Shown here in pieces: positions 50,759 to 60,892 of a stretch of 60,898 nt of DNA. The notes beneath the pieces were generated by a model that ran no database searches, was not told where the DNA came from, and worked only from the letters and a program-made list of their open reading frames with translations. This DNA comes from Candidatus Amphrikana amoebophyrae. Its GTDB lineage: Bacteria > Chlamydiota > Chlamydiia > Chlamydiales > JACRBE01. How positions within the stretch are numbered: the first letter of the stretch is position 1; every line of letters starts with the position of its first letter. The stretch is taken from positions 1 to 60,898 of the forward strand of contig JAUHQG010000042.1 of the NCBI GenBank assembly GCA_030408475.1, given 5' to 3'. The position numbers and the translations under genes were made by a program.

Positions 50759-53233
50759 CTAATTATCTTTAGGTTTTAACTCGTAAGGTCTTACTACTTC
50801 AATAACTTCAATCGGCTCTGAAAACCCTTTCAAAATCATTTTATCAAGCGATCTAGTTTCAAATGTTTCTTTGACGTTTAGGCTATTAAGGGTCATTTGC
50901 GAGATTAATATTTCACTCGGTTTGGCAGTGGAACAAAGCCTTGAAGCTAAATTGACATTAGCTCCTAATACAGTATAATTAAGTCTATTTTCAGCGCCCA
51001 TATTACCTACAATAACTTTACCCGAATGAATCCCAATCCCCATCTCAATAATAGGTAAATGTTGTTTGGCTCTTTGAACATTCCAGTCATCTAAAACCCG
51101 TAAAATTTCAAAACCGCAAGCAACAGCATGCACTGCAGCTTGCTCATCTTCGATAGGAGCTCCAAAAAGCGCCATCACCTCATCTCCAACGTATTTATCA
51201 ATGACCCCACCAAAACTATCAATCACAGTTGAAATTTTTGTCATACAAGTATTGAGCATATTAATTAAATCGCGCGGGTCCATCCTTTCTGAAATTTTTG
51301 TAAAATGACGAATATCGGCAAAAAGCACTGTCACTACTTTTTCTTCACCACCTAAATGAATATTTCCTTTTAAAATTTCTTGAGCAATTTTGGGTGAAAC
51401 AACTTTATTGAGAACTCCTTGCACTTTCTCTTTCTCTTTAAGCCCCTTAATCATTTCCCCAAAGGAATGGTACAAAGTGTACACCTCATCTTTTTTTACT
51501 TTCTTCATTTGAGGCAAGTGCACTTCATCTAATCGTCCATGTCCTAAAATACGACATGCTCTAGCTAAATGGGTAATAGGCTCTGTTACATGCCTCGTAA
51601 TATGATTAAGCGAAAATAAAACAATAAGTAGTGCTGCTAAAGCAATAAATTGCATCTGAATCGCTATTTTTCTAATCAATAGCTTGGCATTGTCGTTAAT
51701 AGCTAAAGACAAAGCAAACTCTTTATGCTTAGGAACAATTAAATAAAAATCAAACTGCAACCCTTGATAAGGTGTAATTTTTAAATAGAAATATTCCATT
51801 TCATTTTGGGTAAAAAATCCTGAATCTTTCTTATTTATCTTGTCCATTGGTAAATGTAACTGAGGTCCATATAACTCTTGTCCTTCACCATTAAATCCCT
51901 TTAAAGCTTTATTATTGACTACAAAAAAAGTGTCTGTTGCGGTTGCTATCGCAATATCTTTTACCACTTCTCTAGCATCAACAGCCACAGTTAAAGTACC
52001 GTGTTGCAAATCATTAGTCCCTGACAAATGATCGATATACATCGTATTCCCAAAGAATAATCTTTCATCAGTATCTTGGAAAATAACCTGCAAATATTGC
52101 TCATCGCCACCATATAAAGTGCTTTCAGATACACTTTTTCTTGAAGCCGTTTGCAGCTGATCATAAAATACTTCGCTATTTAAAACAGATTGTCCACACA
52201 CCATATTAGGCAAAATCTGAACTATTCCAATTGGAAATTCTTTAGAAAACGGCTCTTTTCCAAATACTTTAGTCGATAATATCGAGGTAATTTGCCAAAT
52301 CATTGAGATTTTATCAAACCTCAGTGAACTCCAAGATACATTTGACAATGAATTCATCTCATTACTAACTTTACTACAATTCTCATTAACTTTAGCAACT
52401 TCTTGTTGGATCCAAGTAGATTTACTTTTGCCCGTAATTTTGTTATATACTTCATTATGTTGTCGAAAGTATTTTTTAGCATGCTCAATATGGTTTACCA
52501 TTTCATAAAGCAAATGCTTGATTTGCTTCGCATCAGCTAATCGTAAATTTCCTGATAAATTTGAAATATCTAAAGTATCAATAATTTTTCTTGCAGCATG
52601 TGTGTCCATAGACAAAATAATATCTGGATCAAAGAGAAAATAAAATTCTTCTTGAAAACCCTCATTTTTCTTAGAACTAAGACTTCTTGTCATTTTAGGA
52701 TCTAATGAAACTAAATCCAGCATATACGGTATTCCAATATAAGGCCCTTCCCAATCAGGATCTTGCGCATTGTCTTTAGTCATAATATAGGAAAAATGTC
52801 TATCATGCTCTACTTTAACAGCATAACTAGGTCGCCTATCATCTAATACAATCATTGAGGCCACTTCACCACTAATCGTATTTTCAATTAAATCAATCCA
52901 TTTATTATCAAAAAGCAAAGTGGAAGAAGCTAGCCAAGTTTCAAAATCGTAATTGACCAAATTTGGAGTAAATTGTGCTCGAAGCCAACTATACTGCTTA
53001 ATTTTGGTAAATAATACATTAATTTGATCAAATCTTCGATCGATAAGACTTTTGGCAAAAAGCTCTATTTCTTGACGCCTAGCTTCTTCATGCTCAATGA
53101 GTTTACTTCGAATACTTGCCCCTTCAAACTTCAAATTAGCTGAAGTCAAATACTCTTCAAGTACTTGAGATGCGATGAAGGCGAAAAAAAACAGTCCGCC
53201 CACAAATAAGAAGATTTTAGCGCGTAGGCGCAT
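50759..53233 (-). CDS. membrane HAMP-class III adenylate/guanylate cyclase
   Basis: 824 residues. One N-terminal membrane helix (IFLFVGGLFFFAFIASQVL), an extracytoplasmic sensor domain of about 490 residues, a second helix (MQFIALAALLIVLFSL), a HAMP region (ITRHVTEPITHLARACRIL) and a C-terminal catalytic domain. Catalytic features are VTVLFADIRHFT (first metal Asp), YVGDEVMALFG (second metal Asp, preceded by Lys), and RLNYTVLGANVNLASRL, where Thr takes the place of the purine-binding Asp, as in class IIIb cyclases. It should sense an external signal and make cAMP. The substrate has not been proved. Confidence 0.9.
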   Translation of the reverse strand: MRLRAKIFLFVGGLFFFAFIASQVLEEYLTSANLKFEGASIRSKLIEHEEARRQEIELFAKSLIDRRFDQINVLFTKIKQYSWLRAQFTPNLVNYDFETWLASSTLLFDNKWIDLIENTISGEVASMIVLDDRRPSYAVKVEHDRHFSYIMTKDNAQDPDWEGPYIGIPYMLDLVSLDPKMTRSLSSKKNEGFQEEFYFLFDPDIILSMDTHAARKIIDTLDISNLSGNLRLADAKQIKHLLYEMVNHIEHAKKYFRQHNEVYNKITGKSKSTWIQQEVAKVNENCSKVSNEMNSLSNVSWSSLRFDKISMIWQITSILSTKVFGKEPFSKEFPIGIVQILPNMVCGQSVLNSEVFYDQLQTASRKSVSESTLYGGDEQYLQVIFQDTDERLFFGNTMYIDHLSGTNDLQHGTLTVAVDAREVVKDIAIATATDTFFVVNNKALKGFNGEGQELYGPQLHLPMDKINKKDSGFFTQNEMEYFYLKITPYQGLQFDFYLIVPKHKEFALSLAINDNAKLLIRKIAIQMQFIALAALLIVLFSLNHITRHVTEPITHLARACRILGHGRLDEVHLPQMKKVKKDEVYTLYHSFGEMIKGLKEKEKVQGVLNKVVSPKIAQEILKGNIHLGGEEKVVTVLFADIRHFTKISERMDPRDLINMLNTCMTKISTVIDSFGGVIDKYVGDEVMALFGAPIEDEQAAVHAVACGFEILRVLDDWNVQRAKQHLPIIEMGIGIHSGKVIVGNMGAENRLNYTVLGANVNLASRLCSTAKPSEILISQMTLNSLNVKETFETRSLDKMILKGFSEPIEVIEVVRPYELKPKDN

Positions 53234-53292
53234 AAGACAATCCTAGATTACTACCCTCTTTGCCTTGTACATCAAAGTTGAGTTGTACGCAA

Positions 53293-54324
53293 CTAGCCGA
53301 GTACTTTAGGTCCCGATTCTGTAATATAAACCATATTTTCATACCTAACTCCCATAGAATTAGGTAAATAGATTCCAGGCTCAATCGTAATGACCATTCC
53401 AGCTTCTAGTTTCCCCTTTATATTGTTAAGAGGTCTAAAGTAAGGCAACTCATGAGTTTCAATTCCAACTCCATGTCCTAGTCCATGAATAAATTCCTTT
53501 TCATATCCATAAAACTTCAATACTTCTCTTGCCGCTAGATCTAAGGTAGACAATTTTTCCCCCACTACAGCGCATTGAAGTGCTGACTCATACGCCTCTT
53601 GCACTATCGAATAGAGCTTATCCACTTTAGGTTCCATTTTTCCTATAGAGATCACTCGAGTCATATCGGTATTATAACCATCTTTTCGAAGCCCAATATC
53701 TATTAAGATCGGCTCATTTTTCTTTATTTTCCGAGTAGAGCTTGGTCGATAATGAGGAATACTACCACCAGATCCTGCGGCTACAATAGGATCAAACGCA
53801 TTTTCTTGGGCCCCCTCTTTTCTCAATAAATACTCAAATTGGTTAGCTATCTCTTGCTCTGTAACACCCACTTTAATCCATTTTTGTAACGTTGCAAAAA
53901 TCTTAGAGTGTAAAATTGCATTTGCCGATAAGATTTTTATTTCCTGAGCATCTTTCAATTGACGCATCGTAGAAATAAGCGAAGATCTAATCAGTTTATG
54001 CCCTTTAAAATGGCTTTTTAAATAAGTAAGTCTTTCTACTGTAACGCTCGATGACTCAAAACCAACCCTTTTACTTTCTTTACTATTAATGAGTTGAATT
54101 GAGGATGAAAGTTCAAGTAGCTGAATATGTTTAATGGCTTGGCATTCTCCAAAAGTCATTTGATGGATATAAAGTTGAGCACTTTTTGGTCTTATGACTA
54201 ATATGCCAAATCCTATAAAAACGCCTGTGAGATAAAATAAGTGAATGGGATCACAAATAACAAAAGCATCTAAATTGTCATTTTTTAGCGTTTGTTGAAC
54301 TTTTTTGAGTCTGGATTGTAGCAT
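53293..54324 (-). CDS. pepP: M24 family aminopeptidase (Xaa-Pro type)
   Basis: 343 residues. The C-terminal pita-bread fold holds the metal ligands: DIGLRKDGYNTDMTRV (two Asp), HGLGHGVGIETHE (His), ITIEPGIYLP (Glu), and a last Glu in GVRYENMVYI. The N-terminal domain (NDNLDAFVICDPIHLFYLTG) is the creatinase-like part. It removes N-terminal residues before proline. It overlaps the end of mutL by 47 bases, so mutL and pepP are translationally linked. The same pair is found in Chlamydia (CT574/CT575). Confidence 0.93.
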   Translation of the reverse strand: MLQSRLKKVQQTLKNDNLDAFVICDPIHLFYLTGVFIGFGILVIRPKSAQLYIHQMTFGECQAIKHIQLLELSSSIQLINSKESKRVGFESSSVTVERLTYLKSHFKGHKLIRSSLISTMRQLKDAQEIKILSANAILHSKIFATLQKWIKVGVTEQEIANQFEYLLRKEGAQENAFDPIVAAGSGGSIPHYRPSSTRKIKKNEPILIDIGLRKDGYNTDMTRVISIGKMEPKVDKLYSIVQEAYESALQCAVVGEKLSTLDLAAREVLKFYGYEKEFIHGLGHGVGIETHELPYFRPLNNIKGKLEAGMVITIEPGIYLPNSMGVRYENMVYITESGPKVLG

Positions 54325-56038
54325 GCTGCTTTCCTATATCTTCTGGTGTAAAAAGGGAAATAGTGGGTTTACCACTAGGAGATAGTAGTGGTGAAGAAGT
54401 TTTAAATAACTGCTCCAACAAAGTGTGTAGCTCTCCATCTACTCTTTCTACATTTTTTACAGCCAATTTTGCAATCTCTTTCAGTTTGATCTCTTCAATA
54501 GAGCTAACTTGCAAATAAGGAATAAGATCTATAATCATCCTTTCAATATCATTCTCTTCATAATAAGGAGATATACTTTCAACTACAATACAAGTTAAGC
54601 CAAATAGTCGAACTGAAAGCCCTAAACTTTCAAGTAGTTCTATTTGGCTCTCTATAATTTGAGCCTCTTCTCGACTTAACTCTATAGATATGGGAAATAA
54701 AAGAGCTTGCTTGCTTAAAAATATTTTTTCTCCTTTTAGTGATTTATAAAAAGCATCAAAAGCAATTCGCTTTGAAATGGAAACTCTATCAAAAAACAGT
54801 AATCCTGGCTCAAATTTAAATTGAGAAAAAATTTCATTAAAGGTCTCACTATCGATAAGATCATACTGTTTATATCGACAAAGAGGATCAAGAGACAAAG
54901 AAGGTTTATACTCAAATAGTGTCTCTTCTTGATCTGGCTGTACTCTTTTTGCTACCTGATCAAATGATTGGCTTGGAGCAAACTCTTCTAAATTGGCAAA
55001 ATCAAAAGATGATGCAACACTCTCTTTATCTTGTTTTTGGCAAGAAAGGGCCAATAATACCGCTTTTTTTAAGCTTTGTATTATCTCTTTTTCGTTGGAC
55101 AGACGCACCTCTCTTTTTTGAGGGTGAACATTAACATCAACTACTTGAGGATCAACTTTGAGAAATAAAACAAATATAGGATGATCTTTCGAAAAAATAC
55201 GGGTAGAGTACACTTCTTGCATAACAGCGCTAATCAAGGGAGAAAATACAGAGCGATTATTGATAAATAGATATTGGCCTAAACGGTTAGATCTAGTATC
55301 AGTTGGAACACCAATCACCCCTTTTAACTCAACTAAATGATCTGTATAATCCAATTTATATCCACTTTCTGAATACACTTTTGGCAAAGTGTCAATCAAT
55401 CTACTTTGAAGCGCTTGATAAAAATCTCCTTTATGAGTTGCTACGCTATTTAAAATCTCTTGACCATTTGAAAAAAATCGAAATGAGAGGAAAGGGTTAG
55501 CCAAACTTAATTTGGTTATCACTTTTGTCACTTCAGCGGTAGCAGAGTTAACACTCTTTTGAAATTTTTTCCGAGCAGGAACGTTATAAAAAAGAGCATC
55601 CACTTCAATAGTAGTCCCCTTTTCTCTAGCGCCATCACTCACTTTAATTTGTCCATTAAATGTAATATGAGTGGCCGGAAAATCTGAGCCATCTTTAGTG
55701 GTAAGCGAAAATTTAGAAACTGCGGCAATAGAAGAGAGCGCTTCTCCTCGAAATCCCATCGATGAAATATTAAATAGATCGTCCAGTGAGCGCAACTTTG
55801 AAGTGGCGTGCCTTTCAATAGAAATAAGGGCATCTTGACGACTCATCCCCACTCCATCATCAGCTACTCGAATTTTTTGAAACCCACCTCCAATAATTTC
55901 AATCGTTATAAGAGAACTTTGAGCATCTATAGAGTTTTCAACCAGCTCTTTGACTACGCTAGCAGGATTTTCAATCACTTCTCCGGCTGCAATTTTATCT
56001 ATTAATGAGGATGACAATTTTTTGATGATTCCAGACAT
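54278..56038 (-). CDS. mutL: DNA mismatch repair protein MutL
   Basis: 586 residues. The GHKL ATPase motifs are IAAGEVIENPASVVKELVEN (with the catalytic Glu and Asn), DDGVGM and MGFRGEALSSIAAVSKF. The S5-like domain follows, then a C-terminal dimerisation domain from about 390. The endonuclease DQHA(X)2E(X)4E motif is not seen; the equivalent place reads FFDRVSISKRI. So this is probably a non-cutting MutL. No MutS is in the window. The start fits KLSSSLIDKIAAGEV context. Confidence 0.94.
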   Translation of the reverse strand: MSGIIKKLSSSLIDKIAAGEVIENPASVVKELVENSIDAQSSLITIEIIGGGFQKIRVADDGVGMSRQDALISIERHATSKLRSLDDLFNISSMGFRGEALSSIAAVSKFSLTTKDGSDFPATHITFNGQIKVSDGAREKGTTIEVDALFYNVPARKKFQKSVNSATAEVTKVITKLSLANPFLSFRFFSNGQEILNSVATHKGDFYQALQSRLIDTLPKVYSESGYKLDYTDHLVELKGVIGVPTDTRSNRLGQYLFINNRSVFSPLISAVMQEVYSTRIFSKDHPIFVLFLKVDPQVVDVNVHPQKREVRLSNEKEIIQSLKKAVLLALSCQKQDKESVASSFDFANLEEFAPSQSFDQVAKRVQPDQEETLFEYKPSLSLDPLCRYKQYDLIDSETFNEIFSQFKFEPGLLFFDRVSISKRIAFDAFYKSLKGEKIFLSKQALLFPISIELSREEAQIIESQIELLESLGLSVRLFGLTCIVVESISPYYEENDIERMIIDLIPYLQVSSIEEIKLKEIAKLAVKNVERVDGELHTLLEQLFKTSSPLLSPSGKPTISLFTPEDIGKQHATIQTQKSSTNAKK

Positions 56039-56102
56039 AACTATTCTTTGCTTTTTATTCTCTTAAGATTACCATGAAATAACAATATATTAAGAGTGAA
56101 AT

Positions 56103-57833
56103 ATGATCGCAAAAGATAGATGGGAGCTAGACTCGTTTTTTAATGAAGAAAAAGCGGACAAAGCATTAAACAAGCTCCAAAACAAGCTTATAAAATTAAA
56201 AAAATCATCCCCTAAAATTGATGAATTAATATTAACGCTTCAAGAGCAAGACAAACTCTATAAAGAGCTCGAGTCATATATTATTTGTCTCATGTCGGAA
56301 AATACAAAAAATAAAGCTGGAACCTCTCTATTTGCTAAATCTATGGATGTCGGTCAACATATCAACGATTGCTTCACTCTTTTGGATAATGAACTAAAAA
56401 AACTTTCTTCAATAACGCCGCTCTTAAAAAATCCAAAATTAAAAGCGTTGAAATTTTTTCTCACTGAAAAAAAAGAGATCGCTTCAAAAAAGCTCTCTCA
56501 AGATAAAGAAGAAATTATCAATGCCCTACAACCCGATGGATTTCACGGTTTGATGACGATGTATGATCATCTTAAAAATCAAATCTCTATTCCCTCATAT
56601 GATACAAAAGAGCCTCTTTCTTATCCCGAAGCGGAGAATTGCCTTTCCAATCCCAATCGTCATGTAAGAAGGCACACCCACCAAGCTTTGACAGAAGCTT
56701 TTGAAAAGCAAGAAGATTTGTTTGGTGAAGTTCTCAATCATATCGCCGGCTTTAGACTCAAAACATATGAATTAAGAGGTTGGAATGATTTCCTAGAAGA
56801 ACCTCTTACACTCAATCGAATCAGCAAACAAACTCTCAACACAATGTTTTCTTCCATTGATAATAAAAAAAAGGGTTTGCTCAAATTTATGGAAGCTAAA
56901 GCTAAATTACTCCACATCGATAAACTAAGCTGGTATGATTTAGAAGCGCCAATAAGTGAGCTCGAACGTAGTTATACCTTTAGTGAAGGGGCGCAACTGA
57001 TTTTAGAAGTATTTGGGAAATATAGTGAAAAATTACAAGATTTTGCCTTGAAGGCTCTTTCATCTAACTGGGTAGAAGCAGAAGAGAGAAAAAACAAAAG
57101 AGCTGGTGGATTTTGCACCTCTTTTCCCCTTTCAAACCAAACGCGTATTTTTATGAACTACAAAGGTACATTTGATAATGTGACAACTCTAGCCCATGAG
57201 TTAGGGCATAGTTTTCATGCTGATGTTACTTTTGATCTTGATTTGTTTAATCAAGATTATCCTATGAACTTAGCTGAAACAGCCTCGACAATGTGCGAAC
57301 AAATGTTACTAGATAGCATGACAACTAATAGCATGAGTAAGAAAGAAAAATTATTGCTTTTTGATAAAAAAGTATCTCGGCATGCGACTTACTTAATGAA
57401 TTTACCAGCCCGCTTTTATTTTGAAACTAGTTTTTATGAAGAGAGAAAAAAAGGATTTGTCGAGCCTTCAAAAATAACTGAGCTTATGGTGTCAGCACAA
57501 AACAAAGCTTTTGATAATGCTCTAGATGAGTTAGCCCCTCAGTTTTGGGCCTCCAAAATGCATTTTTATTTTACTGACTATCCTTTTTATAATTTCCCCT
57601 ATACTTTTGGTTATTTATTTAGCTTAGGAACCTATTTAATATTAATGGATGATCCCAAATCTTTTGAAAAGCGATATATAGATCTGCTTAAAGATACTGG
57701 GAGAATGACTACTGAAGATTTAGCCAAAAAACACTTAGGTGTTGATTTAAAAAAACCTAAATTTTTTGAGAGGGCTCTTGCGCAGGTTCAATCAGATATC
57801 GACACCTATTTACAGCTTGCTAGCTCAGCTTAG
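56103..57833 (+). CDS. pepF: oligoendopeptidase F (M3 metalloprotease)
   Basis: 576 residues, near the usual 600. The zinc site is LAHELGHSFHAD (HExxH) with the third ligand Glu in NLAETASTMCEQML. N-terminal helices and the YTFGYLFSLG block near the C-terminus fit the M3 family. It degrades short peptides in the cytosol, a task that fits with the OPT importer in this window. It is convergent with ispG, with a hairpin between. Confidence 0.93.
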   Translation: MIAKDRWELDSFFNEEKADKALNKLQNKLIKLKKSSPKIDELILTLQEQDKLYKELESYIICLMSENTKNKAGTSLFAKSMDVGQHINDCFTLLDNELKKLSSITPLLKNPKLKALKFFLTEKKEIASKKLSQDKEEIINALQPDGFHGLMTMYDHLKNQISIPSYDTKEPLSYPEAENCLSNPNRHVRRHTHQALTEAFEKQEDLFGEVLNHIAGFRLKTYELRGWNDFLEEPLTLNRISKQTLNTMFSSIDNKKKGLLKFMEAKAKLLHIDKLSWYDLEAPISELERSYTFSEGAQLILEVFGKYSEKLQDFALKALSSNWVEAEERKNKRAGGFCTSFPLSNQTRIFMNYKGTFDNVTTLAHELGHSFHADVTFDLDLFNQDYPMNLAETASTMCEQMLLDSMTTNSMSKKEKLLLFDKKVSRHATYLMNLPARFYFETSFYEERKKGFVEPSKITELMVSAQNKAFDNALDELAPQFWASKMHFYFTDYPFYNFPYTFGYLFSLGTYLILMDDPKSFEKRYIDLLKDTGRMTTEDLAKKHLGVDLKKPKFFERALAQVQSDIDTYLQLASSA

Positions 57834-57868
57834 GAATAAAGCGGCTATAGCCTTTAAATAATCCGAAT

Positions 57869-57903
57869 ACAGAGTCGATTCTCCTTTTTATCATCGGCTC
57901 TGT
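57869..57903. terminator. bidirectional hairpin between pepF and ispG
   Basis: ACAGAG-T-CGAT pairs with ATCG-G-CTCTGT around a 13-base T-rich loop. It lies between two convergent stops (57833 and 57932), a typical place for a shared terminator. A second small palindrome, GGCTATAGCC, lies just upstream near 57843. Confidence 0.55.
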
Positions 57904-57931
57904 AGATATGATTTCTCCACTAGATATTTTA

Positions 57932-59602
57932 TCACACCAAAACCAAGTTATCGACCCACATTCCGTGAGCTTTAATAAGGTCTATCAGTTTATCGTCAGC
58001 GTCTTTAAAGTCAATATTTCGCTCTACACATTTTTTGCCTACATAGAGGTCGATTTTTCCCGGCTTGGAGCCAACATAACCAAAGTGAGCATCGGCCATT
58101 TCGCCAGGACCATTCACAATACATCCCATAATAGCTATTTTTACGCCTGGCAAATGAGAAGTTTTTTCTCTAATTCGTGCAGCAACTTCTTGTAAATTAA
58201 ATAGAGTACGACCACAACTTGGACATGAAATAAACTCTGTTTTAACAGATCGTCTTCTAGAGCCCTGCAATATATTAAAGCTTAAGTCTGAAAGGGCATC
58301 AGGTGAAAAGGGGCCCTGTAATAAAAGGCCATCTCCTAGTCCATCGCATAGAAGTGAGCCACAAAGCATAGAAGACTCTATAACAAAATCATCCCAATCC
58401 AAATTACTGTTATTATAATTCAAAATGGCAGGAGTTTTAATCTTGAGCTCATCTAATCTAGCAAAAATTTTCCTAGAAGTTTGAACAAAATTTTGCTTTG
58501 GGGAAACAAATAGAAGATCAGCATCAAATTGATCAAATTGATCATCTTCTAAAGCAACAAAAGAAGATCTCTGTTTTCCAAACAACTTTTGCATTTGAAA
58601 TTCTTTTAATGAAATAGGCTGAGAAGTTAAGTGGAGATCGGCTTTTCCAAGCTCACCCATTAATGCTACGGTTGAATCTCGATGTAGTATGGGATTGTTG
58701 TCCACTTTTCGTCTTAACTTTTCATCCCCTTTTACAACGCTGTTTATTGCATTATGACCTGCTACTTGCCTAATTCGTTTACACGGATCAATTTCAAGCC
58801 AAGGATCTTCGGTAAGAGAAACGCGAATAGTATCTCCTATTCCATCGAGTAAAAGTGAGCCGATTCCAATTGAAGATCTTACCCGTCCATCTTCACCTTC
58901 GCCAGCTTCTGTTACACCTAAATGAAGAGGATAATCAAAACCGAGTTGAGTCATTTTTTCTACCAAAAGGCGATACGCTTGAATCATCACATGAGTGTTA
59001 GAAGCCTTCATAGAAAAAATTAAATCATGAAAATCGTATTTTCTAGCTACTCGAGCATACTCAAGAGCTGACTCAACCATTCCATGAGGAGTATCTCCAA
59101 AACGGTTTAAAATGCGATCTGAAAGTGAGCCGTGATTACAACCTATACGCATCACTTTTTTTTGACTCTTTAACTTTAAAATGAGCGGAGCGAATTTTTC
59201 TTCAATTTTTTCTATCTCTTGAGCATATAAAGCATCTGTGTACTCAATAGTCTTAAAAGTAGCTCTTCGATCGGCAAAGTTGCCTGGATTTATTCGCACC
59301 TTATCAACAAAATCAGCAACGATCAAGGCTGCAGGAGGATAAAAATGAATATCCGCCACAAGAGGGATATCATAACCAAGCTGTAAAAGTCGATTTTTTA
59401 TATGCTCACAAGCAAAAGCTTCTTTTTTCCCTTGAACGGTAATGCGGGCAATTTCAGAGCCATAATCAGCAAGCTGAATAATTTGCGCAACGGTTGATTC
59501 AATATCATCTGTAGGAGAAGTTGTCATAGACTGAATGCGTAGAGGATTATTTCCTCCAACACCCACTTTTCCAACTTTGACTTCACGACTTTTATACATC
59601 AT
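57932..59602 (-). CDS. ispG: IspG, 4-hydroxy-3-methylbut-2-enyl-diphosphate synthase (long form)
   Basis: 556 residues, longer than the E. coli enzyme (372) and like the Chlamydia/plant long form with an extra domain inserted before the C-terminus. The N-terminal TIM barrel is marked by KVGVGGNNPLRIQSMTT, VADIHFYPPAAL and RINPGN, with a GCNHGSLS block. The C-terminal iron-sulfur part has CPSCGR and GCIVNGPGEMADAHFGYVG; three Cys and Glu bind the 4Fe-4S cluster. It makes HMBPP in the MEP isoprenoid pathway. The same pathway normally needs IspD, which is not proved in this window. Confidence 0.94.
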   Translation of the reverse strand: MMYKSREVKVGKVGVGGNNPLRIQSMTTSPTDDIESTVAQIIQLADYGSEIARITVQGKKEAFACEHIKNRLLQLGYDIPLVADIHFYPPAALIVADFVDKVRINPGNFADRRATFKTIEYTDALYAQEIEKIEEKFAPLILKLKSQKKVMRIGCNHGSLSDRILNRFGDTPHGMVESALEYARVARKYDFHDLIFSMKASNTHVMIQAYRLLVEKMTQLGFDYPLHLGVTEAGEGEDGRVRSSIGIGSLLLDGIGDTIRVSLTEDPWLEIDPCKRIRQVAGHNAINSVVKGDEKLRRKVDNNPILHRDSTVALMGELGKADLHLTSQPISLKEFQMQKLFGKQRSSFVALEDDQFDQFDADLLFVSPKQNFVQTSRKIFARLDELKIKTPAILNYNNSNLDWDDFVIESSMLCGSLLCDGLGDGLLLQGPFSPDALSDLSFNILQGSRRRSVKTEFISCPSCGRTLFNLQEVAARIREKTSHLPGVKIAIMGCIVNGPGEMADAHFGYVGSKPGKIDLYVGKKCVERNIDFKDADDKLIDLIKAHGMWVDNLVLV

Positions 59603-59763
59603 TTAATAATAATACCTTGTAAAGATTATATCAAAGGTTTTTTTTCATCACATTAATATAATAAGAGTTTGAAAATTAAGTTATGACAATTTCATTTATT
59701 TTAATACCGCACATTGATACAAAAAGGTAAAGAAGCTTTTTTAAAACTACGAGTTAATAGAAA

Positions 59764-60600
59764 ATGAAACGTATAGTTTCCCTCCTCCTACTATTTTCAA
59801 TCGCAGCAAGCGGCTGGTGGTTTGATAAAATCCACCCAGAATACCGAACACTTGTTGTAGATTTTTTAAGTCCTGATAATTTCCATACCCTTGAAATCAA
59901 ATACACAGCAGAACAAATCATGGATACCCATACATTTGCCTTGCTTAAATCTGACGAACATAAGTATCTCGATTCTGAAATTAAATATTACCCCTACTTG
60001 TTAATGGAAGTAAAATATGCCCAAGACAAGCTACACACAAATAAAGGGGTTATTTTATGGGATATGATCGATGGTGAAATGGTTGTTAATGAGCAAAATT
60101 GGGAAAAAACATCGGGTTTTGGCGACTGTATCAAAGCGAAAGTGCAAAAGAGTGAATTTAAAATTCTCAACTTGCTAGCTCAAAGAGGTGGCACTATGGA
60201 TAGAGAACATTTATCAAGGCACTTACTCGTTGAAAATGAAATACTCGATAGCTGGATTGAAAGTTGTCGCAAGAAAAAATTAGTTGTTCAAAGTGGCAAT
60301 GATTATAGACTTCACATGAACTCTCCAAAAATGTACGTCACTCCCGAAACAACATTAGATGATAAGTTGGTGACCAAAACATTTCATAAGGGTGGTCGAC
60401 TTTCTAGAAGGTTTTCTCAAAATGAGATCAAAGGCATTGCACAATCTGCTTTTGGAGCTGATTTTGTAATTAACAAATCGACAAAAGTCTATTTACCAGT
60501 CTGCGCAATTACAGTTGAAAATCCAGATGGGTCACTGCATACGAGCTACTGGAATACACTTAATGGAAAAGAGCTCTCATTTTACACTTTGTTTGAATAG
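59764..60600 (+). CDS. membrane-anchored or exported protein, unknown function
   Basis: 278 residues. It starts MKRIVSLLLLFSIAASGWWF, a signal peptide or N-terminal anchor. A beta-rich part (TLVVDFLSPDNFHTLEIKYTA) is followed by a helical region resembling a winged-helix unit (QKSEFKILNLLAQRGGTMDREHL, then SWIESCRKKKLV) and a C-terminal beta part. I do not recognise a known family. It is divergent from ispG with 161 bases between the starts, a region that I see as promoter space without clear elements. Confidence 0.72.
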   Translation: MKRIVSLLLLFSIAASGWWFDKIHPEYRTLVVDFLSPDNFHTLEIKYTAEQIMDTHTFALLKSDEHKYLDSEIKYYPYLLMEVKYAQDKLHTNKGVILWDMIDGEMVVNEQNWEKTSGFGDCIKAKVQKSEFKILNLLAQRGGTMDREHLSRHLLVENEILDSWIESCRKKKLVVQSGNDYRLHMNSPKMYVTPETTLDDKLVTKTFHKGGRLSRRFSQNEIKGIAQSAFGADFVINKSTKVYLPVCAITVENPDGSLHTSYWNTLNGKELSFYTLFE

Positions 60601-60657
60601 AAGGAGCTACTCCTTGTTCGATATAGCCAACAGTCATTATTTTAATTCCTATCCTTT

Positions 60658-60807
60658 CTAACATAATGCCAGCTCAAATGCAGGGTCTACAAAGGTGGTC
60701 ATTCGATCTCGAGCCCAATTAATTACAAGCCCAATAGCAAATAAGCCACACCCATAATCATTTGTAGTGTCAATGACTGAATGAGCTTGTTTAGAAAATA
60801 GGCTTTT
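60658..60807 (-). pseudogene. possible gene remnant (about 49 codons)
   Basis: An open minus-strand stretch bounded by TAA (60808-60810) and TAG (60658-60660) reads like real protein: KSLFSKQAHSVIDTTNDYG, then GLFAIGLVINWARDR and TTFVDPAFELALC. It has no start codon except an internal ATG and no ribosome site. The composition (hydrophobic middle, FELAL end) suggests the C-terminal fragment of a decayed gene. The rest of 60601-60843 shows nothing else to me. Confidence 0.3.
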
Positions 60808-60843
60808 TTAGATGAACATCGTCTTTCCGTGATCTTTCACGAA

Positions 60844-60892
60844 AAAAATAGCAACTTACTGTACCAAACGTACAAGTTTCGTTGCTATTTTT
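60844..60892. terminator. strong bidirectional terminator at the right edge
   Basis: AAAAATAGCAAC and GTTGCTATTTTT form a perfect 12-base stem with T/A runs on the outer side, and a short GTAC/GTAC pairing inside the 25-base loop. It is the best intrinsic terminator in the window. Confidence 0.8.
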
